DNA of 64,000 bases from CAZSLC01 sp964607675 (GCA_964607675.1 CAZSLC010000011.1:1-64000), one strand, 5' to 3'; counted from the first letter of the stretch, positions 1-9,179 are shown. Numbers and translations are program-made. The notes: generated from the letters alone by a model not told the origin.

Positions 1-51
1 AGGGACACAAGGATTTTCAGTCCTTTGCTCTACCAACTGAGCTATGGCACC
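1..51 (-). tRNA. tRNA-Phe (GAA), 3' part cut by window edge
   Basis: Read on the minus strand, positions 51 to 1 begin with a seven-base acceptor strand (GGTGCCA), then a D arm (GCTC/GAGC), and an anticodon arm AAGGA/TCCTT with loop CTGAAAA. The anticodon is GAA, so it decodes phenylalanine. The T arm and acceptor 3' strand lie outside the window. It is divergent from the priA-like gene. Confidence 0.93.
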
Positions 52-133
52 ATTTGGGTTTGGGACTGCAAAAATAGGTTTATTTTTTATATCAGCAAAA
101 TTTTCTTTAATTTATCTTAACTTTGTCTCTCGA

Positions 134-1960
134 ATGAAGAGTGTAAAAAGATATGCAAAGGTGATTATTCCTCTGAAAATCAGCGGAAGTATTACATATT
201 CTATACCTGATAATCTCTTGGATAAAATAAAAATTGGAAGCCGTGTTACTGTCACCCTCGTCAATAAAAAGTACACTGCAGTAGTGGAAGAAATCTCCGA
301 TAATCCCAATTATGATCCTAAAAGAATAAAGGACATTGTAGAGATGGATCCACAACCAACTATTTCACCTGAACATATTATTTTCTGGAGGCAACTCTCC
401 ACGTACTACCTATGCACAATCGGAGATGTATTCAAGGCAGCCTGCCCAAAGACACTCACACTATCCGAAAAACAGCTACATGCATCTGAACCAAAAGGAG
501 AACATCGCCCCATCGCTCCAATGTCCGAACCATCCATGGAACAAGAGGATGAATTTGGTGGTCTTAACACCAATATTGAGAAGCCTATCAATCCAATGAG
601 GGAACTCACTGCTGAACAAGAGGTGGCATTTAAAGAGATAAAAACCCATTTCTCTAACAACAAGACGACACTGCTTACAGGGGAGAATGGTTCAGGAAAA
701 ATGGAGATAGCTCTCCATCTGATAGCAGAGTGCCTCAACAAAGGGGAAAACGCCCTTCTCCTTGTCCCCACCATCAACGAATCAAAGAGGGTAGTAAAAA
801 GGCTTGAAAAGTGTTTTGGCGAAAGCCTGATAGTCTATAATTCCAATCAGACCATTGCAAAGCGCAAACAAGCAGTTGCAACCCTCTCTGCACAGAACTC
901 AAATCAGGGTAGAATTGCGCCTAAGGTCATTTTAGGACTACGATCCTCACTATTTCTACCCATCAGCCACCTCGGTCTGATAGTGGTGACCAACGAGCAT
1001 AATCCATTTTACAAACAAGAAGAACCTGCCCCAAGATTCAATGCACGCGATGCAGCCTCAATGTTAGCTAAAATAATAAATACCAAGTTTTTAATCACAT
1101 CCCCCACCCCATCATTTGAAAGCATTACCAATGTAGAAAGTGGCAAATACAAAAAAGTCATCATCAATAAAAGGGTGCTGTCGCAGAATATAGAGACCAT
1201 ATTAACCGATTTAAAGAAGGAGAGATTCTCAAAAGGAAATAAAATATTCTCTGGAATAGCTATTCAATCCGTTAATAGAGCAATCGAATCTGGGGAGAAA
1301 ATACTCATATTTTCAGGTAAATACCCATTCTTCACCAAAGAAGAGATTGTTGCAGAATTGACGAACCGCATCACAATTCGAGATGAGAAAAAAAATAAAA
1401 TTTCAAATGCAATACTTTTAAGGGAGAGTGCTGAAATCGAGCAAGAAGAGATAAAAAGACTCTCTGTCATCGTCATCATCAAAGGGGAAGCTCTCCTTAG
1501 CACCAAAAGTTTTAGAAGCGACGAAAGGGGTATTCAACTTTTCAATTCGATAAAAAGCCTAATTACCAACCCTTCGGGAAAAATGATAATACAAACTTTT
1601 CATCCTGAGAATCAAGTATTCCAAGCATTAACTGGACAATCTATTGATAAAATGCTTCAAGAAAGAAAGGATTTCCAATATCCTCCCTTTTCAAAGGCTA
1701 TTACTATTTCAATTAGAGACAAATACACACAGAGATTGCTACGAACAACAAACGACGTGGAAAAGATAATTAAGAACATTCACATTGACAATGTAATGGG
1801 ACCTACAGACAACACTCCAATAGATTTTAAAGGCACATATTGCCAAATGTTTCAACTTATGCTTCCTAAAAGCAAGGAAACAGAAAAGATCAAACAACGT
1901 CTAAAAAGTGAGATAGATCTACTCGAAAGAGATATAATAATAGATGTTGACCCTATCTAA
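134..1960 (+). CDS. priA: PriA-like primosomal protein with degenerate helicase core
   Basis: PriA normally recognises stalled forks, unwinds DNA 3'-5' and helps reload the replicative helicase. This 608-residue protein keeps the N-terminal 3'-DNA-binding domain (residues 1-105, YAKVIIPL... with YYLCTIGDVFKAA) and a typical C-terminus (YPPF, GP, ending IDVDPI). The helicase core is damaged. Walker A reads GENGSGKM (K189, then Met for the usual Thr). Motif II is TNEH (286-289) instead of DEEH. Motif III is TSPTPS for GSATPS. The QVAGRAGR motif is gone. The zinc-binding cysteine region is deleted; family members are usually over 700 residues. The ATG at 134 is chosen because the upstream in-frame ATG lies inside tRNA-Phe and MKSVKRYAK matches PriA starts. 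Its 3' end overlaps the convergent kinase gene by 8 bp. Probably an ATPase-dead but maintained protein; whether another PriA exists in the genome cannot be seen here. Confidence 0.85.
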   Translation: MKSVKRYAKVIIPLKISGSITYSIPDNLLDKIKIGSRVTVTLVNKKYTAVVEEISDNPNYDPKRIKDIVEMDPQPTISPEHIIFWRQLSTYYLCTIGDVFKAACPKTLTLSEKQLHASEPKGEHRPIAPMSEPSMEQEDEFGGLNTNIEKPINPMRELTAEQEVAFKEIKTHFSNNKTTLLTGENGSGKMEIALHLIAECLNKGENALLLVPTINESKRVVKRLEKCFGESLIVYNSNQTIAKRKQAVATLSAQNSNQGRIAPKVILGLRSSLFLPISHLGLIVVTNEHNPFYKQEEPAPRFNARDAASMLAKIINTKFLITSPTPSFESITNVESGKYKKVIINKRVLSQNIETILTDLKKERFSKGNKIFSGIAIQSVNRAIESGEKILIFSGKYPFFTKEEIVAELTNRITIRDEKKNKISNAILLRESAEIEQEEIKRLSVIVIIKGEALLSTKSFRSDERGIQLFNSIKSLITNPSGKMIIQTFHPENQVFQALTGQSIDKMLQERKDFQYPPFSKAITISIRDKYTQRLLRTTNDVEKIIKNIHIDNVMGPTDNTPIDFKGTYCQMFQLMLPKSKETEKIKQRLKSEIDLLERDIIIDVDPI

Positions 1961-2897
1961 AGTCCTCACCTACAATTACACTAAGAGACTTGGGAAGTAC
2001 CTCAAGATAAAGAGGAGTAGTCCCAACGATCTCTCCGTCCACCTCAACCATATCCTCCACATCAGAGACAATATCTATTCTCCTTCCCCTTGTAGAAATA
2101 ACATATTTTTTAATAGAGAGAATATCTCCCGAGAACAATTTTTTAAACTCCTTTAATATTACAAAAATTGAACATTTTTTAATAACAGTCAAATCTACCA
2201 ACCCATCGTTAATGACTGCATTCGGTGTTTGGATCATTCCACCACCACTATATTTCCCATTTCCAAAAGCTACAGAAAACACTTTTCCTTCAAAAAAGGT
2301 AGCTCCGTCAACTATAATTTTATATTGTTTTGCCTTATGATTGAACAGAGCCCTTGCCCCCCCCCGTAGATATACATTGTCTCCCCTCACCCCGTTCTCT
2401 TTTAATATGTTACAATATAAGCTGACCATTGCATCAAATCCAACTCCTGCAATGTTAGCCATAAACCTTGTTTTCTGCACCTTTGACTCAGATATATGAA
2501 ATCTAACAATATCTTGAACACTTCTTTTACCCTCTGCAATTGCTTTGATTGAGGAGTCGTAGTCTTTTGTTATCCCGAAACTCTTTATTAAATCATTGCC
2601 AGATCCTCCTGGAATAATTGCAAGTGTGATTTCACAAGGGTCTTTATATTTTTGAGTAAAAATACCATTGACTATTTCATTCATAGTCCCATCTCCTCCA
2701 ATTGAAATAATATTAACATACCCATTTCTAATTGAATTGATTGTTAGCTCTATAGAATGATATCTGTGCGTTGTAAAAGCCACATCGTATGAGATACCAG
2801 CACCAATCAATTTATTAGAAATGACAGGCCAGTCACTCAACATTTTTCCCCCTCCTGCTTTTGGATTAGCAATAACCATCCATTTTGATTGCACCAT
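1953..2897 (-). CDS. diacylglycerol kinase-family lipid kinase (YegS/DagK type)
   Basis: This 314-residue protein has the DAGK catalytic fold. It shows an N-terminal ANPKAGGGK nucleotide-binding motif, the GGDGTMNEIVNG motif (about residues 63-74), PGGSGNDL (about 95-102) and a C-terminal DGLVDL segment followed by a VEVDGE element. The family phosphorylates diacylglycerol or related lipids; the exact substrate is not deducible. The start at 2897 is chosen because the longer frame runs through the divergent promoter region and into parA. The coding strand contains a run of nine Gs (positions 2357-2365) in the Arg-Gly-Gly-Ala segment, which makes this a candidate for slippage. It is convergent with priA, overlapping by 8 bp, and divergent from parA. 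Confidence 0.85.
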   Translation of the reverse strand: MVQSKWMVIANPKAGGGKMLSDWPVISNKLIGAGISYDVAFTTHRYHSIELTINSIRNGYVNIISIGGDGTMNEIVNGIFTQKYKDPCEITLAIIPGGSGNDLIKSFGITKDYDSSIKAIAEGKRSVQDIVRFHISESKVQKTRFMANIAGVGFDAMVSLYCNILKENGVRGDNVYLRGGARALFNHKAKQYKIIVDGATFFEGKVFSVAFGNGKYSGGGMIQTPNAVINDGLVDLTVIKKCSIFVILKEFKKLFSGDILSIKKYVISTRGRRIDIVSDVEDMVEVDGEIVGTTPLYLEVLPKSLSVIVGEDFR

Positions 2898-2914
2898 AAG
2901 AATAAAAATGAATA

Positions 2915-2922
2915 CAAAACTA
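2915..2922 (-). promoter_or_regulatory. candidate -7 box for the lipid kinase gene
   Basis: The minus strand reads TAGTTTTG, matching the Bacteroidota -7 consensus TAnnTTTG, 17 bp upstream of the chosen ATG at 2897. The expected -33 TTTG position holds a T-rich stretch rather than an exact match. Confidence 0.4.
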
Positions 2923-2953
2923 ACATATTTATCGTTTAGAGAAAAAGATTTTG

Positions 2954-2961
2954 TAAATTTG
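2954..2961 (+). promoter_or_regulatory. candidate -7 box for parA
   Basis: TAAATTTG matches TAnnTTTG and ends 35 bp before the parA ATG. No exact -33 TTTG occurs at 19-bp spacing; TTTA at 2928-2931 is the nearest candidate. It is divergent from the kinase promoter. Confidence 0.4.
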
Positions 2962-2996
2962 CCCACTAACAATATCAACATTGAACACATAATCGT

Positions 2997-3764
2997 ATGG
3001 GTAAAGTTATTGCAATAGCAAACCAAAAAGGTGGCGTTGGGAAAACAACAACAGCAATTAATCTTGCAGCATCTCTTTCTGTCCTTGAAAAGAAGACACT
3101 TCTGATAGATGCCGACCCACAAGCAAATACCACTTCTGGACTCAATTTTGACCCCGATTCTAACTCAAAAAAAACATTGTACGAGGTTTTAATTGGAGAG
3201 CGAGATCTTAAAGACATTATTCTTAGCACAGAGATAAAAGGTCTTAAGCTTATTCCATCTCACATCAATCTTGTTGGTGCCGAAATAGAGATGCTCAATC
3301 TTGAAGATAGAGAATCTGTAATGAAGAATGAACTTCATACCATCGTTAATGATTTTGATTACATAATTATTGACTGCTCTCCCTCTCTTGGATTAATCAC
3401 CATAAACTCATTGACAGCTGCCGATTCAGTAATAATACCAGTTCAATGTGAGTTCTTTGCCCTTGAGGGTCTTGGCAAATTGCTAAATACCATCAAATTG
3501 GTCCAAAACAGACTCAATAAATCATTAAAAATAGAGGGTTTCCTCCTTACTATGTTTGATGGAAGACTAAGACTCGCCAACCAAGTTGTCGAAGAAGTTA
3601 GGCATCATTTTGGAGAGATGGTGTTCAACACAATAATTCAGAGGAATGTTAGATTAAGCGAAGCTCCTTCTCATGGAAAGCCTGTGATACTATACGATGC
3701 CATTTCCGTAGGAAGTAACAACTATCTAAACCTTGCTAAAGAAATTATCAATAAGAAAGGATAA
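2997..3764 (+). CDS. parA: ParA/Soj chromosome-partitioning ATPase
   Basis: A deviant-Walker P-loop ATPase of 255 residues. The N-terminus carries the ParA Walker A signature KGGVGKTTT (residues 11-19) with the signature first Lys. The Walker A' region (LLIDADPQAN) and Walker B (IIIDCSPSLG) follow. It binds DNA non-specifically when ATP-bound and moves ParB-origin complexes during segregation. parB starts 3 bp after its stop and the DUF5683 and mltD genes follow, the usual Bacteroidales order. Length and motifs are complete. Confidence 0.97.
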   Translation: MGKVIAIANQKGGVGKTTTAINLAASLSVLEKKTLLIDADPQANTTSGLNFDPDSNSKKTLYEVLIGERDLKDIILSTEIKGLKLIPSHINLVGAEIEMLNLEDRESVMKNELHTIVNDFDYIIIDCSPSLGLITINSLTAADSVIIPVQCEFFALEGLGKLLNTIKLVQNRLNKSLKIEGFLLTMFDGRLRLANQVVEEVRHHFGEMVFNTIIQRNVRLSEAPSHGKPVILYDAISVGSNNYLNLAKEIINKKG

Positions 3765-3767
3765 AAT

Positions 3768-4667
3768 ATGGCAAAAAAGTTAGCTCTTGGAAAAGGATTA
3801 AGTGCTTTAATATCTGATGCTGTAGGGGAAAACATATCTCACTCAGCTGATTTTTCTTCTTCACAAGAGGGCTATACATCTATAACAGATATTCCTATTG
3901 ACAGGGTAGTAACTAACCCCTACCAACCGAGAGCGACATTTGACGAAGAGGCCCTTGAAGATTTATCAGAGTCTATTAAAACTCTTGGCCTAATTCAGCC
4001 AATTACAGTAAGAAGAGTTGGAAATAATTTTCAAATAATTAGTGGAGAAAGAAGGTTCCGAGCATCTCAGATGGCAGGTTTGAAATATATACCTGCATAT
4101 ATCAGAGAAGCAGATGACCAGGGGATGTTAGAGATGGCCATTGTTGAGAACATACAGAGACAAGATCTTGACGCAATAGAAATTGCTATCAGTTTTAAAA
4201 GATTAATAGACGAATGCAATCTCACTCAAGAGGGTATGGCAGACAGAGTTGGAAAAAAAAGGGCAACTGTCACAAATTATCTCAGACTACTTAAATTGCC
4301 AGCTCATGTGCAAGCCGCTATAAGGCATAAATTGATATCTATGGGGCATGCAAAAGCCCTTCTATCAATTGAAGATGAACAACTGCAACTACAATTGTGT
4401 GAGTCAATCATCACCAAAGACTTATCCGTAAGACAATTAGAATCTAAAATCAAAGATGCCTGCAACGATAAACCATCTTTACAAAAAAACGACAAAAAAG
4501 AGATTACTCAATCACTTTCTGATGTTTCCAACATATTGGGCAAATTTTTCAATAACAAGGTAAACATTAAACGCAACAGCAAAGGTAGAGGGAGTATCAC
4601 TCTCAACTTCTCAAATGATTACGAGATAGAACTCTTCTTAAAAGCTCTTAAGAATATTAATTCATAA
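3768..4667 (+). CDS. parB: ParB/Spo0J chromosome-partitioning protein
   Basis: A 299-residue ParB. The N-terminal ALGKGLSALI element is the ParA-stimulating peptide. The ParB/Srx CTPase domain (about 38-130) includes NPYQPR and the GERRFRAS motif. A helix-turn-helix domain (about 140-205, with LTQEGMADRVGKKRATVTNYLRLL features) binds parS. A C-terminal dimerisation region ends the protein. It acts with ParA on the origin region. I saw no parS palindrome in the window. parA ends 3 bp upstream; the next gene follows after 12 bp. Confidence 0.96.
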   Translation: MAKKLALGKGLSALISDAVGENISHSADFSSSQEGYTSITDIPIDRVVTNPYQPRATFDEEALEDLSESIKTLGLIQPITVRRVGNNFQIISGERRFRASQMAGLKYIPAYIREADDQGMLEMAIVENIQRQDLDAIEIAISFKRLIDECNLTQEGMADRVGKKRATVTNYLRLLKLPAHVQAAIRHKLISMGHAKALLSIEDEQLQLQLCESIITKDLSVRQLESKIKDACNDKPSLQKNDKKEITQSLSDVSNILGKFFNNKVNIKRNSKGRGSITLNFSNDYEIELFLKALKNINS

Positions 4668-4679
4668 CATTTTTAGTAA

Positions 4680-5612
4680 GTGTACCGCAAAATATTATTA
4701 ACCATTTTTTCAATTGCAATATGCATCCAATCTTCAGCACAATTTGGTGGTGTAGGGGGCTTTGGCGGTATTGGCAACAATCAAAATGGTCAAACTCAAG
4801 AGGCGGTGAACGACTCAATTCCTGCTGCAAAGTTATTTTCATTTAAACAATATTTCAATGCTCTCTCTCATCGTGATACTATGAAAGTATCTTGGATGTT
4901 CTTTGGTTCTTTGGTGCTTCCTGGCACTGCTCAAATATATAATAAAGACTATTGGAAACTTCCTATCCTTTACGCTGGAGTTGGAGGGATGATTTACGGC
5001 GGTTGGCAAAGTAATATCAACTACCAAAAGACTGGAAATGACCGCTATGCCCTAAATAGAGATCTTTTTTACATGGGTGCTGCATTTATATATTGGGGTT
5101 CACTAATGGATGGTGTAGTATCTTATAAGTCCAAACAGAATCATGATCCTGGTAGAGCAGCACTATTCTCAGCACTTCTTCCAGGGCTGGGGCAAGCCTA
5201 TAACGGTGACTATTGGAAGATTCCCATTTTCTATGGAGCATTGGCAACATCTGGATACCTGTGGGGCTACAACAATAAACAGTATTGCAGGTATCGTGAT
5301 TTATACAATGTTGTGACATCACCAAACAATACATACGAAGGGACAGAATCAGAAAGCACCATAAAATACTATAGAGATTACTACAGGAGATTTAGGGACT
5401 ACTCAGTTCTTGCCACATTTGTCCTATATGTTTTACAAATAATAGATGCAGATGTCTTCGCAACCATGGGCGATTTTGAAGTAACCAATGACCTGACACT
5501 TGGTATTAAACCTGGAATAATTGAGCCAGTAAATACCCCAAATATTAACTCTTACGCATCTACATACAATAGTTCGGCTGTAGGTGTGAAACTAAAATTA
5601 ACTTTTAAATAA
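4680..5612 (+). CDS. DUF5683 family membrane/envelope protein
   Basis: A 310-residue protein of the Bacteroidota family DUF5683, function unknown. It has an N-terminal signal sequence (MYRKILLTIFSIAICIQSSAQ) followed by a Gly/Phe-rich stretch. Two internal copies of a motif follow: LPGTAQIYNKDYWKLPI near residue 80 and LPGLGQAYNGDYWKIPI near residue 165. Hydrophobic segments surround them, as expected of an internally duplicated membrane domain. The start is GTG at 4680; no ATG lies between it and the signal peptide. It is placed between parB and the lytic transglycosylase, with a 1-bp gap to mltD, suggesting co-transcription and a role at the envelope. Confidence 0.8.
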   Translation: MYRKILLTIFSIAICIQSSAQFGGVGGFGGIGNNQNGQTQEAVNDSIPAAKLFSFKQYFNALSHRDTMKVSWMFFGSLVLPGTAQIYNKDYWKLPILYAGVGGMIYGGWQSNINYQKTGNDRYALNRDLFYMGAAFIYWGSLMDGVVSYKSKQNHDPGRAALFSALLPGLGQAYNGDYWKIPIFYGALATSGYLWGYNNKQYCRYRDLYNVVTSPNNTYEGTESESTIKYYRDYYRRFRDYSVLATFVLYVLQIIDADVFATMGDFEVTNDLTLGIKPGIIEPVNTPNINSYASTYNSSAVGVKLKLTFK

Positions 5613-5613
5613 A

Positions 5614-7233
5614 ATGAAACGATTCCTTATTTGCACCCTTACACTATTTGTAATTTTCACATCCATTGAAGGACAAGAGAAAAAAAACACTTTCTCGTCT
5701 CTCTTCAAAAGTAAAGAGACAAAGAAGGAGTTGAGAAAGCAACGCGACTCTTTATTGTTATTAGTTGATTCACTTAAATTTGAAGTTGAAAATTTACAAA
5801 TTGCTTCAGATTCTCCAGCAATAGCAATGGAAGAGGATACATTGAACATCAGCACTACAGAAGAAATAGAGTTATCTATCATAGAGAGAGACTCCCTATT
5901 AAATGAATGGTATGAACAAAAGAGACTTCCCTTGATAAATGATCGTTTCGTCGAACTTGACACCTGTGAATTAACCTCCAACATACCCGATTCACTTATC
6001 CTTGAACGTCTTAGAAAGATGAATTCATTTATCTCTTTGCCATACAACAAGTCGATAAGAAATCAGATTATATACTACACACAAAGGATTCCATCAAGTG
6101 TAGAGAAAATGATAGGGCTTTCATATGTTTACATGCCTATTTTTGAAGAAATATTTGATCAATACGACCTGCCAAAGGAACTTAAGGCCATGGCTATTAT
6201 TGAATCATTTCTTAATCCAGTTGCTGTTTCACGGGCAAGGGCAAGGGGAATGTGGCAATTTATGTACACTACAGCCTTAAGATACAATCTCACCATCAAC
6301 TCTTATGTTGACGAGAGGTATGATCCTATCAAATCAGCACATGCTGCTGCACAATATCTAAGCGACTCCTACAAAATTTTCGGAGATTGGCCATTGGCTA
6401 TCGCCTCATATAATTGCGGCGCAGGTAATGTTTTAAAGGCTATCAGACGCTCAGGTGGTGGTAAAGATTTTTGGGATATTTATGATTATCTACCAAGAGA
6501 AACGAGGGGATATGTTCCATCATTTGTGGCGGCTTTATATACTATCACCTACTACAAAGAGCATGGGCTCAACCCCGTACCAGCTACATTGCCCATCCAT
6601 CTGGACACACTTAAAATTAATAAGATGCTCCATTTCGAGCAAATTTCACATTTTACTGGGCTAAGAGTTGAAGAGATAAAAGTGTTAAACCCACAATACC
6701 TACATGATATAATTCCTGGTGTAGAGAAAGAGTATATATTGAGACTTCCCCTATCTGTAGTCCCTTCATTTATAGATCACGAAGAAGAGATATACGAATA
6801 CAATGATTCACTCTATTTCAACTCAACCACCCTTAAAAAAATCAAAGAAACGGGATCTACATCGTCAGATAGAATCGTACACAAAGTTAAGAAAGGAGAG
6901 ACCCTGGGACATATTGCAATACGTTACGGAGTATCTGTCAGCTCCATCAAACGATGGAACAATATAGGGAATACCATAAGAATCAATCAAAGATTGGTGA
7001 TATACACCAGAGGTAAGGGGCCAACTCAGTCATCATCAAATAGCTCAAGTAAAGTCACAACCACCAATTCTAAGGGATATGTAATATATACGGTAAAAAG
7101 AGGTGACAACCTTTGGGAAATTGCAAAGAATTTCCCTGGAGTTAGTGCCAACAACATTATGGAACTCAATGGTATGACTTCAAGTTCAAAGATTTTACCA
7201 GGAATGAAATTGAAAATTAAAAAGTCAAATTAA
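5614..7233 (+). CDS. mltD: MltD-like lytic transglycosylase with two LysM domains
   Basis: A 539-residue periplasmic or outer-membrane murein hydrolase. Residues 1-20 form a signal peptide ending before QEKK, without a lipobox Cys. Residues 30-100 are charged and predicted coiled-coil. The SLT domain (about 170-300) contains the catalytic Glu197 in AMAIIES and the typical GMWQF and AIASYNCG motifs. Two LysM peptidoglycan-binding repeats lie at about 421-465 and 489-537. Family members cleave the MurNAc-GlcNAc bond to form anhydro ends. It closes the parAB-DUF5683 run, and its 3' end overlaps the convergent HHH/barrel gene by 17 bp. Confidence 0.92.
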   Translation: MKRFLICTLTLFVIFTSIEGQEKKNTFSSLFKSKETKKELRKQRDSLLLLVDSLKFEVENLQIASDSPAIAMEEDTLNISTTEEIELSIIERDSLLNEWYEQKRLPLINDRFVELDTCELTSNIPDSLILERLRKMNSFISLPYNKSIRNQIIYYTQRIPSSVEKMIGLSYVYMPIFEEIFDQYDLPKELKAMAIIESFLNPVAVSRARARGMWQFMYTTALRYNLTINSYVDERYDPIKSAHAAAQYLSDSYKIFGDWPLAIASYNCGAGNVLKAIRRSGGGKDFWDIYDYLPRETRGYVPSFVAALYTITYYKEHGLNPVPATLPIHLDTLKINKMLHFEQISHFTGLRVEEIKVLNPQYLHDIIPGVEKEYILRLPLSVVPSFIDHEEEIYEYNDSLYFNSTTLKKIKETGSTSSDRIVHKVKKGETLGHIAIRYGVSVSSIKRWNNIGNTIRINQRLVIYTRGKGPTQSSSNSSSKVTTTNSKGYVIYTVKRGDNLWEIAKNFPGVSANNIMELNGMTSSSKILPGMKLKIKKSN

Positions 7234-9163
7234 ATTCTAATTTAAAATTCAATATATTCTTTACTCTATCAAATAGTTTTATATATGAGACCTTAAAATA
7301 GAGCCCCATCCAATGGCAAGGTTTATATTTAAAATTGGAATACACCGAAAGGCCTCTTCCATACATTGCAGGCACTGCAAAAGATTTGGGAAGGTCTTTT
7401 TCGTAAGTATATATTCTATCATCCCAATTGTCAATATGAAATGCACTTGTCCTAATTGAAGCACCGAATTTATTATTTTTATTAATAAAATTGAAATCAA
7501 GATAACAAAGAGCCCCAATTGTAAATTTATTCTCAACAGACTTCGAACAATTGACCTCCCCTCTTGCAGAAATGGTAAAGAGTTCACTAAGATTTGTTGT
7601 ATAATGAACTCTTAATCCACCTTTATTGATATTTTCATAATCTCTATAGTAATATGACAATCTGCCATATATACTACTTATACTATTTATTGAGTATTCT
7701 ACTTGGCCACTCGCTTTAATTACAAAAGACTGAGAATCAATCCCAAATCTCTTCCATGGATAATAAATAAAATCACCAACCATTGAGATTGATAATGACC
7801 TTGAAGGGTTCCATAACCCATTTAGCACAACTCCATACTCATTGGATATTCTTGAGGAAGAGGAGTATCCACCTGAATGTAACCCAATATATCGTTTAGA
7901 ATAGTACCTCGGAAGAATAGAGAGTTCGAAGGCTGAAGAGGGAGAATAAACTCCCCCCGCAAGAAGTGCAACACCTCCCCCTCTATCTAAGGCAAATTCC
8001 CCGAAGAGGCGGTATTTACCTCCAAAGAAAAAAACTGCATCTAAAGAGACATTTCCCCACCATCCCTCAAATTGGTGAAATTGGTTGTAGTCCCGCACTT
8101 CGATCCCATTTTTCTTATCAAACCTGTAAACAGCCACCGTAGCCCCTATTTTAGCCCCTTCCATTCTATATGAACAATTGCCACCAACAAGATATTCCAC
8201 CAATTTTTTTCTTGTTGCAATGGTTGAGATGGTGTTGTGCAAACCTCCAGAGGGGAGGGAGGTATAATAATCACCCTCGATCTTTGCATCTCGACATCGC
8301 CTTGATGCAAAGAGTGAAAATTTCCAACTCCTTCCAATCTCCGTGGTGAGCCCAACCCCTCTGAAATAATTTGACTCATCTGTTGATGAATAGGGAATAA
8401 TTGCAGACTCTTTTCGATAAATGGCAGAAGGGGCACCGTGGGAAGAGAGGGAGAATGAGTTCCATAGTACCAATCCTTGTCCAAACCTAACCGAGAAATC
8501 TCCCAGAACAAGATTCTTTATCAATATTGATTTCGATATTCTGATATCGGAGAATGCAATATGCGCAGAGCTGAAATCTGGGTAAAAAGGCTCGCCAGAG
8601 TCGTTTTCCATGGTAATGCCAAGTTTGATTTTGTCCCCATATCCAAATTTGTATTTTACTAAAAAATAATAGGGCACACCATATTTATACTCCTCATGCA
8701 GCCTATGCTTTGACCTGAATATCAATTCGTTTGAGATATAATCCCTCTTCGATGATGCAATATTTTTACTTTTATAAAATGTAATAAAAGGGAGAATTTC
8801 CTTCACAACATTGTCATTAAACCCATCTACCAACGAAAGTTCCCCCTCTGAGAGAATCTCTCCATACTCTTTTCTATACTCCAAGAGGCTGACAATTTGA
8901 AATGGAGATAATAATCCAAAATTCTCCAATTGAGATTGTGATGCTTTGTTGATATTTATCTGATGTTCCAGAAGATATTCAAAGTATGCCATCATTGACT
9001 CCATATCTCCCCCCCCTTCTGCACACTTTTGCTCAATTCGAAGGATAAACGAATCAGGCAATTTTTGCCCATAAGTTGCGATATGTGCTGAGCCAATCCA
9101 AAAAACTATAAATATGGATACAAATATCCAATTAAATTTAATCCCCTCTAATCTCCCCCTCAT
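7217..9163 (-). CDS. helix-hairpin-helix domain fused to predicted outer-membrane beta-barrel
   Basis: A 648-residue exported protein. A signal peptide or anchor lies at about residues 10-33. A ComEA-type helix-hairpin-helix region (about 70-130) follows, with ININKASQSQLENFGLLSPFQIVSLLEYR. The remaining 500 residues are rich in alternating aromatic/polar strands, and the protein ends in LTF with a C-terminal aromatic, typical of an outer-membrane barrel. This architecture is common in Bacteroidota but its role is not established; DNA binding or transport at the outer membrane is a possibility only. A G8 tract (positions 9009-9016) encodes part of the Glu-Gly-Gly-Gly-Asp segment. It starts 16 bp after purE, so the two are probably co-transcribed. 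Confidence 0.75.
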   Translation of the reverse strand: MRGRLEGIKFNWIFVSIFIVFWIGSAHIATYGQKLPDSFILRIEQKCAEGGGDMESMMAYFEYLLEHQININKASQSQLENFGLLSPFQIVSLLEYRKEYGEILSEGELSLVDGFNDNVVKEILPFITFYKSKNIASSKRDYISNELIFRSKHRLHEEYKYGVPYYFLVKYKFGYGDKIKLGITMENDSGEPFYPDFSSAHIAFSDIRISKSILIKNLVLGDFSVRFGQGLVLWNSFSLSSHGAPSAIYRKESAIIPYSSTDESNYFRGVGLTTEIGRSWKFSLFASRRCRDAKIEGDYYTSLPSGGLHNTISTIATRKKLVEYLVGGNCSYRMEGAKIGATVAVYRFDKKNGIEVRDYNQFHQFEGWWGNVSLDAVFFFGGKYRLFGEFALDRGGGVALLAGGVYSPSSAFELSILPRYYSKRYIGLHSGGYSSSSRISNEYGVVLNGLWNPSRSLSISMVGDFIYYPWKRFGIDSQSFVIKASGQVEYSINSISSIYGRLSYYYRDYENINKGGLRVHYTTNLSELFTISARGEVNCSKSVENKFTIGALCYLDFNFINKNNKFGASIRTSAFHIDNWDDRIYTYEKDLPKSFAVPAMYGRGLSVYSNFKYKPCHWMGLYFKVSYIKLFDRVKNILNFKLEFNLTF

Positions 9164-9179
9164 ATCATTAAATTAAATA

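Noticed and set aside
44..133. N-terminal extension of the PriA-like frame upstream of 134
   Set aside because: It begins inside tRNA-Phe and has no similarity to PriA; MKSVKRYAK is a proper start.
2898..4679. parS sites near parAB
   Set aside because: No TGTTnCACGTGnAACA-type palindrome was found by eye.
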